A stretch of DNA of 64,000 bases from the NCBI GenBank assembly GCA_027625915.1, contig JANTQA010000047.1:12958001-13022000 (forward strand), in the 5' to 3' direction. How positions within the stretch are numbered: the first letter of the stretch is position 1; every line of letters begins with the position of its first letter. This DNA is from Anaeramoeba flamelloides (Eukaryota > Metamonada > Anaeramoebidae). Positions 57,001 to 64,000 of the stretch are shown one piece after another. Both the position numbers and the translations under genes were made by a program. Under the pieces are notes generated by a model. That model was given only the letters and a program-made list of their open reading frames with translations. It made no database searches and had not been told where the DNA came from.

Positions 57001-59756
57001 AAAATTCTAAAAAATTATTGATCTTTGTAAAAAAATTTTTTAGGTGCCTTTGACAGAAACAAAGTTTAGATCTTTTCTTAATTTCATTCAAAATATTAAA
57101 AGTATAGGGTATACTCAAAATATTTGGCTTTGAGATTTGTATAAACTTTGACATTTCAAGTTGGAAATAGGCTACTTTATTAAGTTTTAATTTTTGACTT
57201 TATAGATGGCTTGAATCTATAAAGTGCTGTGGTTTTAAGAATAAGAATTGGTTATCGAAATTTTCTTTTTGAAATATCATCACCATTATGATTATTAATT
57301 ATTTATCCTAATAAAAAAAGTTTTTTTATAACATGTTATAAACGTGTTGACAAGATGTTATAAAGGTTTAAAATGTTATAAAATTTTATAATAACATGCT
57401 TTATAACCATTAATATTTGTTATAAAAGGTGTTATAAAATTTGTAACATTTTATAAAGCAGTGTATCAGAATATTTTTTCAAAAAATATGGAAAAAATCA
57501 TCATATAAAAGGGAATTTTGTTATAAAAATGTTAGCTAGATGTTATAAAAAAATATTTTTTTTAGGGATAAATTTTGAGGGATTTTGATCTAATGCTTAT
57601 TCAGGTCCGATTTTTTATAATAGTCAAAAAATACTGAAATCAGTCAGATGGTGTCTCATAAAATTTGTGTTTCTAGAAGGTAAATACCTAATTTTTTTAA
57701 TTGAAATTACACCTCTGTGGCATATTCAGAAAATGACAAGCAATAAGAAAACTATCTGGTTACGATTATTCAGAGATTAATATTTCAAAATGACATTGTA
57801 AACAGTGTGACTGGATTATTATCGCAGTTTCATGGGCACATTATCACTTATCAAAATTTCCAAAACCGTTAGCTACCGATTCTTTAATCCGAATACTATT
57901 TTTATTGATATAACCGTTTCATACTCTGCGATTAATTCTTGAGATTATATTATTTTTTTCTTTTTGAGACATTAAAAAATGCGCAAAGTTAAAAAAAAAT
58001 TACTATAAAGTTTTTACAGTCAAACTTTTATACCGTAACTACAAACTCACTTTTTACCTCTCATAATTATCTCTGACACAATTAACTGAATTTTCCCCTT
58101 AGATCAACCTTTGAATGTCTAAATCTTTAAAGATTTTTTAAAATTTACAACTTATTTTAATTCAGAGATATTCTATTGATTCCATTAACATTATTATTTT
58201 TTTTTTTATGAATAATTAGCATGTAAATTAAATGAAATATTTAGTATACTAATATTTTTTTTTTTTTTTTTTTTTTTTTTTATTCTCCTTATTTCTTTTT
58301 TATTAATTTTTAAAAATCAAATAAAAACCAAAAATAATAGATTTTTAAAAGATTAAGAGAAAAGATTTTTCAACTTGAAATGATCATTTTAAATACCTTA
58401 GGATATTCTTTAAATGTAGGAAGCCCCTATGTACATATTTTTAAATTTTTAAAAAAATATAATCAAGATAATCAAGCAGCACAAGCAGCTTATAATTTTG
58501 CCAATGATTGCTATAATAGTATATTGTGCATACAATACCCACCAAAAGTGATTTCTTCTGCAATTATATTATTAACAAAAAATTTTCTAAAGTTTACTTT
58601 ACCTTCTAAATTGAAAATATGGGAGTATTTTAATACAACCGAACAACTTACGCTAGAGATTGCCAATAAAATCAAGCAATTTTACCGAAATAATAAAAAT
58701 ACAACTCAAAAAAAAAAAAATACTGTTCAATCACAAAACGAGGCAAGGGGCCAAGGCACAGGAATCAATAGAAAATCGGGGATGAATGTTTCAAATAAAG
58801 AAAATTTAAATGAAAAAAGAAAAACCCCAACAAAACAAGGCATTCTTGTTACAACTAACAATACAATAATAATTAATAATAATAAAAAAAATCAAATGGT
58901 TGACCATAAAAAAAATATTCTTAATAATAATAACCAAATAGAAAAACAAAACAAAAATCAACAAACAGGGATTATGAATGAAAAGAATTCGAATTATAAT
59001 TCTAGAAATTCTAAAAATCAAAACAATCCTATCATAAATAAAATTGAAAAAAAAGGCGAAATAATTGAAAAGGAAAAGGAAAAGGAAATTGAAAATGTTG
59101 AAAAACTTAAAAAGGAAAAGGATATCGAAATTTCCAATGAAAATGAAGGAGAAATAGAAAAAAACATTGGAAATGATATTCAAACTAATGGAGATATAAA
59201 TGAAAATGAAGAAAATACTGTAATAAAAAATGAAACCGAAAAAAAAAATGAAAAAAAAGGAGAAATAATTGAAAATGAAATTGAAAAAGTGAATAAGAAA
59301 AATGAAAAGGAAATTGAAAATGAAAATGAAAATGAAAATGGAACGCAAAACAGAAAAGAAAATGAAAATAATAATAATAATAAAACTGAAAATGAAAATC
59401 AAAATGAAAAGGAAAAGGAAAAGGAAATGGAAATAGAAAAGGAAGACCAAAATGGAGAAAAGAAGGAAAAAGAAAAGGAAATGGATATAGAAATTTCCAA
59501 GGAAAATGAAGGAGAAATAGAAAAAAAAATTGGAAATGATATTCAAACTAATGGAGATATAAATGAAAATGAAGAAAATACTGTAATAATAAATGAAAAC
59601 GACAAAGAAAAGAAAAATGAAGAAAATGAAAATGAAAATGAAAATGAAATAAAAAAGGAAAAGGAACAGGAACAGGAACAGGAAAAGGAAAATGAAAGTG
59701 AAAATGAAAATAAAATGGAAATAGAAATTTCCAAGGAAAAAAACGAAGAAAAGTAA
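54016..59756 (+). CDS. transcriptional cyclin (cyclin K/T/L-like)
   Basis: Three exons, 54016-54270, 54396-54518 and 58341-59756, all phase-0 GT-AG introns; total 597 aa. Cyclin box 1: GKWYFTYEYILNNSPSR, TVSTARIYFHRFFML, then YVAIACVFLAGKVEESPRKIKDV across the first intron. Exon 3 starts IFKRLREKIFQLEMIILNTLGY and gives box 2, including ANDCYNSILCIQYPPKVISSA. This pattern is that of cyclins K, T and L, which pair with CDK9/12/13-type kinases that phosphorylate the RNA polymerase II C-terminal domain. Residues about 250-597 are Asn/Lys/Glu low complexity, with a 114-nt internal duplication. Intron 2 is 3.8 kb and holds several mobile elements. The ATG at 54016 leaves a short leader before box 1; I see no earlier exon. 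Confidence 0.85.
55563..56227. mobile_element. TACCGGACATG-end TIR element carrying a nested MITE
   Basis: Left end TTGAAAAAAATCCTGATAAATG (about 55563-55600), then CAGTCAG MITE copy e, then the rest of the element (AAAATCAAATCCTTTTTTATA to CAGGTATTTTTTTTCATT). It lies in cyclin intron 2. Older than the MITE inside it. Confidence 0.6.
55609..55803. mobile_element. CAGTCAG MITE, copy e
   Basis: 195-bp palindromic copy (left end TAGTCAG, right end CTGACTG) flanked by TA. Inserted into another TIR element inside cyclin intron 2. Confidence 0.82.
56530..57010 (-). repeat. TIR repeat TTTCAGTCAAAGTGACCCA, inverted copy
   Basis: The reverse complement is colinear with 44870-45600 and 60900-61580 (TTCTCAATCGTTGCGTAAG, TTGAGTTTTTCAATTTT, TTATTGTTCTACTTATTTCTTATTT). 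Within cyclin intron 2. Some central sequence is missing compared with the other copies. Confidence 0.55.
57327..57550. repeat. cluster of TGTTATAAA motifs
   Basis: TGTTATAAA occurs at about 57334, 57356, 57374, 57419, 57430, 57519 and 57541, and inverted at 57327, within 225 bp of cyclin intron 2. Spacing is irregular (11-89 bp), so it is not a simple tandem repeat. Confidence 0.7.
59121..59234 (+). repeat. internal coding duplication in the cyclin tail, copy 1
   Basis: 114 nt encoding IEISNENEGEIEKNIGND and following, nearly identical to 59484-59597, in the same frame. Confidence 0.8.
59484..59597 (+). repeat. internal coding duplication in the cyclin tail, copy 2
   Basis: Second copy of the 114-nt block, differing at only a few bases from 59121-59234, 363 bp downstream. 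Confidence 0.8.
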
Positions 59757-60890
59757 AAAGATATTAAAAATTATACTGTAATAGAAAAGAAAATTAATAT
59801 TAAAAAAAAATTAACTAATTGTAAAATTTTTATGTTTTTATTTTATTTTTAAAAGATTAAAATTTTATAATACAGTTATATTTCATTTTACGAATTTTAT
59901 TAATTAAAAAAAAAAAAAAACTATCAAATGGTTTTTAATGTTGTTTGCATTGCAAAAAAATTCATTTTTTTTTATAAAAATTAAAAAAAAATTATTTTAT
60001 TATTATAACGAATACAAATGATCAATAATATTGAAAAAATTATTATTGTGCATATGAAATGTTTTTGTATAAATTTCAAAAAATAAATTATTTTGTTTCA
60101 CATTTGTCCTTAAAACAGTAAAATCTGATTTTTTTTTCATACTCAAACATTATCAGACATAATTTTTGGTTTTTATATGTATTTAACTTTTAAATGAGAA
60201 AAAAATTGTTTTTAATTTGTTTTTTTATTTGATTACAGTTTTACATTTAAAATTCTTAACTTAAAATCAAAGAGGATATGTAAACTTCAATTATAAAATT
60301 TTAACCCACAAAAATCAATTTTTTAAAAAAAAAATCTTAACAAGTAAATTTTGTAAGAAAATACCCAATGAAAGCCATTCAACTAATTGAAATTTTAACA
60401 ATTATTTATAAATTACAATATTCTCAATATCAAAAAATAAAGATTTATCAAATTAAAATAAAAAATGATCGGTGAGTTGAAAATTTTAGGAAGGGCAAAA
60501 TAAAAGACTGTTTTTGGTGAATTTGTTAAAATTTCTATAAAGAATTATTGATCGATCAAAATGCTAGATACCAGTAACTAATTTTTTTTTGGGTTTTTTC
60601 TATATAAAAGAAACAAATTTTAACCAAATATGGATCAACCATTTGAAAAAAAAATAACAATAGAGAGTTTTTTATCCACATTTTAATACCAAAAAACAAA
60701 CTTAAAAATAAAAAAAAAAAAATCTTCAAAATCTTAATCAAAATCAAAATTATTTCAAAAGTGAATGGAATTTGTATTATTCTGATTTGTTGCACTGTTT
60801 TAAATGTATCCAAAAAATAAATTTTTTTTTTAATACTATTCGTAAATTTGTTATGGGGAATTAAGAGGGATATTCTTAAAGATTAAATCA
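59757..60890. other. AT-rich spacer
   Basis: No supported gene. The antisense frame at 60556-60813 is made of Phe/Leu/Ile from A-rich DNA. Confidence 0.5.
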
Positions 60891-60899
60891 GTACCTCTT

Positions 60900-61580
60900 T
60901 TTTGTATTTCAAAATTAACTTTGTTTCAGTTCAAGGTTCCCAACATAATTTCCAAATATCAATTATTTTTTATAATTGTCCTTTGAAGAAAAAATAAGAA
61001 ATAAGTACAATAATGCAGGTCAGAGAAGAGTTGATATTTTGTATAAAGTAAATCTAATCAACAATATATATTTTCTTAATAATTGAAAAATTCAAATTCT
61101 TGTCACCAATCAAGAAAAACAAACAATATTTATTTTGATCTTCAATCAAAGATTAAATAAAATTCCAATAGAAACCTATAAACTATTTCTCACCAATCGT
61201 TTTTACTTTTCTTTTAGAAACCAAACCCCAAAACTAAGTGTGTTGGTATTTGTAGTCTCTATTTAAAATACTAAAAAAAAAAAGAATTTTTTATTTGATA
61301 AATTTTCTTTAATTACTCCTTTCTCTAAATAAATAAATATTATTTGCTCTACAATAGTTTTCACTATATCAAAAACATATAGAATAACAATTTTTTACCA
61401 AGTGACTATAGATCTTGCAATGAAAAAAAAATTTTAATGACATATTAATAAAAAAACGAAAAAAAAATATAAGAAATGTGTAAAAAATAATTCCAATTTT
61501 GGAATTTTTAGAAATAAATTTTTTTTTCAAATATCCATCCAAAATCTTTAAACACATGTAATCTGTTTATTACAACTGTT
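60900..61580 (+). repeat. TIR repeat TTTCAGTCAAAGTGACCCA, copy 2
   Basis: Colinear with 44870-45600 (TAACTTTGTTTCAGTTCAAGG, TCCTTTGAAGAAAAAATAAG, AATGCAGGTCAGAGAAGAG, AAATTCAAATTCTTGTCACC). More diverged at the ends. Confidence 0.55.
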
Positions 61581-61898
61581 CCTCTTTGTGTGTAAAATAA
61601 ATTGTATTAATTTAGGAATAATAAATAGCAAAGAATATTCATGTTAAAAAGGTATTATAAATAAATTTTGATTCATTATCTTTAAAATAATGAATAAATT
61701 CATTTAGAACTATTTTCAGAACCTTTCTAAAAAACTGTTTTGTAACATACTTTTTTATATACAATTGTTAATAAAATAAAATAAAGAAAAAATAAATAAA
61801 AAAAATCAAAAAATAATTTATTATAAAAAATAAAACAAATTCAAAAGATGATTAACAAAAAAATAAAATAAGAGTAAATACAAATAAAAATTAATGAA

Positions 61899-64000
61899 TT
61901 ATTTTTTTTTTTGTCCTAAATTCTCTTTTATTTTGTCAACTAAATGCACCACTGATTGGGAATACAAAGAGGAAACAAACTCAATTCCTAAATATTTTTT
62001 TTTATTTAATTTCAATTTGATTGCCTTTGCATTATTCGGGTTTCTACCAGCTTTAAAAAATTTAGTGATTTTAAATTTTTTGGTGATGTTTTTTTTCAAC
62101 TCAAATAAAGAAAAGGAGACAAAATCATTTTCAAAATGAATTTTAACTTTCATCCCGGTTTTAAATTTTTTTAATTTAGTGTCAATAATCATTCCATAAT
62201 ATTGAGTGGCTGTTATTGGTTCTTTCAAGGGGATAAATTGTGTTAAAGTTTCAACTTCTTGGATTTGTGTCATTACAAAATTGATTCTTTTATCACCATT
62301 GTTGATTAGCATTGTAACAGTTTCATTTTGCTGCGAGTTTACCAAAATCATGGCATTTTCGATATCCACTTTAACAGATTTTTGGCCTTTGGATTTAAAA
62401 ATGGCATATTTGCCCTTCATTTGTAATGAGCCTTTGCCGGGCATTTTCATAATACTTGAATCAAAATAAATGATTGTAAATGAAATTTTACGAGAACTCG
62501 ATTCTTCAAATTTCTTATTTAAGTATATAAAATATTCAGAAAATTGTTCTCTTTGGAGAGAAGTTTCAAACATTATTAATAATTTTTTACCGGAAATTTG
62601 AATTAAGCTCAATGCTTCCTTTGACTTATGCTTAAAATGTCTGATTTGTGTCACCTGCGATCTAAAGGTTTTGAATTTTGTTTTAATACAGCAATTGAAC
62701 CGGATAAAAAAAATTTCACCTGATGAAATTGTTTCCATATTATCTTTCACTAGTTTGATTGGTATTCTTATGTCGTTTTGAAAATGGATTTTTTCTTTCC
62801 CATTCCCAATTGTGGACTGATTTTGATTATCCCTATTCTGATAATATTGGAATGTGTTAACATTATTTTCCTCATTATCGTTGATTTCTTTAATTCCAAA
62901 ATAGGAAGAAAATTTATGCATATTTTGAATACTTTCAAATTCGATTTTATAATAATTATTGTTTGTTTTATTATTTCCACCCCCCCCATTTTGCTTTAAT
63001 GGGAAAATTAATAACCCGATTGGTTTTGAATGGTCTTTACGAAATAACACCAAACTAATCCTTTCTTGGATTCTTTTACCCAGATTATCTTCAAATTTAA
63101 TTATCCCATTTTGCAATTTGATTACTGTATGCATTTTTTTTGCATTTTTAAGATTAGCCGGGATGATGTACACAGGAAATATTTCAAAAAATTCTAATTT
63201 TATTTCATTTTCTTCCTTTTTTTTTTTGGAATATATTTTTTTTTCATCATTATAAAAATTTATAAAATTTTGTAAATGATCAAATTTTGAAAATATTAGA
63301 AATCTTGATTTCTTTTGTGTGATTTGTAATTCAATGATATTTGTTTTTTTTTTGTTTTTTTTAATTAATAAATCTTCAAAATTATAAAGATGATTTTTGT
63401 TTTTATAATCTAGATATTCTATTCTATCTTGATAAATTGTAATTCTAGAGGTCCCATAAACTTCCCCTTTCCGATTTGTTTCCGTAACTTTCCATAAATA
63501 ATATCCTTGGGTTTTAGATGTGTCCTTATTTATTAAAACACTTTTATTATCCTTTCTTTTTCTTATTTTGTTTCTTTGGGTTTTAAATATGGTTGAAAAA
63601 ATATTACTTTCTTCTTTTTCCTCAAATTTTATTAAGAAATCCTGATTTAAAATTTGGATTTTTAAAATATGTGGTTGTTTTTTATTTTGCTTAACAATAC
63701 AAGTTAAATAACTACCAGTTATTTCTTGATCCTCTTGATCTAAAATACTTATTTTATCCTTTTTAATTATCATTTCATAATTTATTCTAAACATACCTAA
63801 TTTATCTAAAGCAAATACTTTAAACTTTTTTTCTTTAAAATCTTGATCATCATCATCATCATTTTGATTTTTTTTCTTTTTAAATTTAGAGGTTTCGTCT
63901 TCATTATCAGAATCAATGTTATCATCTTTAACAACAGTTGCCCCTAAACTCATAAACTCATCATTTTCCTCTTTATCACCGACGCTTTGCTCTTTTTCAC
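61899..64000 (-). CDS. protein with repeated beta-rich PH-like blocks, 5' end outside the window
   Basis: At least 684 codons from an in-frame ATG at 63953, but the frame stays open to the window edge (EKEQSVGDKEENDEF precedes), so the true start is probably beyond 64000. After an acidic/Lys-rich leader, I count about six blocks of 85-110 residues with alternating hydrophobic strands and a closing helix. They begin near KVFALDKLGMFRINYEMIIK, YYLWKVTETNRKGEVYGTSR, FPVYIIPANLKNAKKMH, IPIKLVKDNMETISSGEIFF, ISFTIIYFDSSIMKMPGKG and YYGMIIDTKLKKFKTGMKV. Strand pattern and terminal helix (for example FDHLQNFINFY) resemble PH/GRAM-like folds. This is inference from pattern only; no lipid-binding motif is certain. 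Confidence 0.65.
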   Translation of the reverse strand, partial: EKEQSVGDKEENDEFMSLGATVVKDDNIDSDNEDETSKFKKKKNQNDDDDDQDFKEKKFKVFALDKLGMFRINYEMIIKKDKISILDQEDQEITGSYLTCIVKQNKKQPHILKIQILNQDFLIKFEEKEESNIFSTIFKTQRNKIRKRKDNKSVLINKDTSKTQGYYLWKVTETNRKGEVYGTSRITIYQDRIEYLDYKNKNHLYNFEDLLIKKNKKKTNIIELQITQKKSRFLIFSKFDHLQNFINFYNDEKKIYSKKKKEENEIKLEFFEIFPVYIIPANLKNAKKMHTVIKLQNGIIKFEDNLGKRIQERISLVLFRKDHSKPIGLLIFPLKQNGGGGNNKTNNNYYKIEFESIQNMHKFSSYFGIKEINDNEENNVNTFQYYQNRDNQNQSTIGNGKEKIHFQNDIRIPIKLVKDNMETISSGEIFFIRFNCCIKTKFKTFRSQVTQIRHFKHKSKEALSLIQISGKKLLIMFETSLQREQFSEYFIYLNKKFEESSSRKISFTIIYFDSSIMKMPGKGSLQMKGKYAIFKSKGQKSVKVDIENAMILVNSQQNETVTMLINNGDKRINFVMTQIQEVETLTQFIPLKEPITATQYYGMIIDTKLKKFKTGMKVKIHFENDFVSFSLFELKKNITKKFKITKFFKAGRNPNNAKAIKLKLNKKKYLGIEFVSSLYSQSVVHLVDKIKENLGQKKK

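Noticed and set aside
57700-57950. Possible nested exon in the cyclin intron
   Set aside because: The patch is of higher complexity, and short frames exist on both strands, but each has stops and no clear splice partners; not enough to call.
58806-59546. 246-codon antisense open frame opposite the cyclin tail
   Set aside because: It is Phe/Ile/Leu-only sequence, the complement of GAA/AAT-rich codons. The sense strand encodes a cyclin with conserved boxes.
1-64000. CRISPR array, rRNA genes or a retrovirus-like element
   Set aside because: No regularly spaced direct repeats, no rRNA core sequences and no capsid, protease or envelope-like coding were recognised by eye; only a non-LTR element was seen.

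Overview
The window is very AT-rich eukaryotic nuclear DNA. Genes are sparse, introns are GT-AG and range from tens of bases to 3.8 kb, and the proteins carry long Lys/Asn/Glu runs. The spacers are packed with short inverted-repeat elements. The gene set (SH3-PX-BAR sorting nexin, heterotrimeric G-protein alpha subunit, TFIIF beta, transcriptional cyclin, secreted beta-amylase, LRR/BTB protein) suggests a free-living amoeboid protist. Anaeramoeba-, Entamoeba- or Mastigamoeba-like organisms fit; the exact group is inference, and nothing here identifies the species.

Layout. 1-6.8 kb: repeats only, including an old 2.6-kb terminal-inverted-repeat element broken up by younger insertions. 6.8-7.4 kb: a small Lys-rich gene with an apparent frameshift. 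7.5-18.6 kb: repeats and foldbacks, with a tRNA locus at 10.6-10.8 kb. 18.7-20.5 kb: SH3-PX-BAR sorting nexin (+). 24.2-27.7 kb: G-alpha gene in six exons (+). 28-33.5 kb: inverted-repeat elements and an orphan exon-like ORF. 34.0-34.7 kb: TFIIF beta (-). 36.5-37.7 kb: 5'-truncated LINE with target-site duplication. 40.3-40.4 kb: possible small membrane protein (-), divergent from a 1036-codon LRR/BTB gene (+, 40.9-44.0 kb). 47.8-49.5 kb: beta-amylase (-). 54.0-59.8 kb: cyclin K/T-like gene (+) with a 3.8-kb intron full of mobile elements. 61.9 kb to the right edge: a protein with repeated beta-rich, PH-like blocks (-), 5' end probably outside the window.

The most unusual object is the minus-strand tRNA locus at 10615-10773. 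It has four tRNA halves in the order X5'-L3'-L5'-X3'. The acceptor strands pair 7/7 only in a nested way: outer with outer, inner with inner. This reads as a permuted tRNA-Leu(UAA) lying entirely inside the anticodon-loop intron of a second tRNA. Removing 87 nt leaves a canonical 72-nt outer tRNA. Circularising the removed 87 nt gives exactly the precursor of a permuted tRNA-Leu. One splicing reaction could therefore make two tRNAs.

The genes do not form operons or a shared pathway. They are ordinary housekeeping, signalling and trafficking genes in a repeat-rich background. At least eight families of short repeats are shared between spacers and large introns, and several nested insertions give a relative order of activity.
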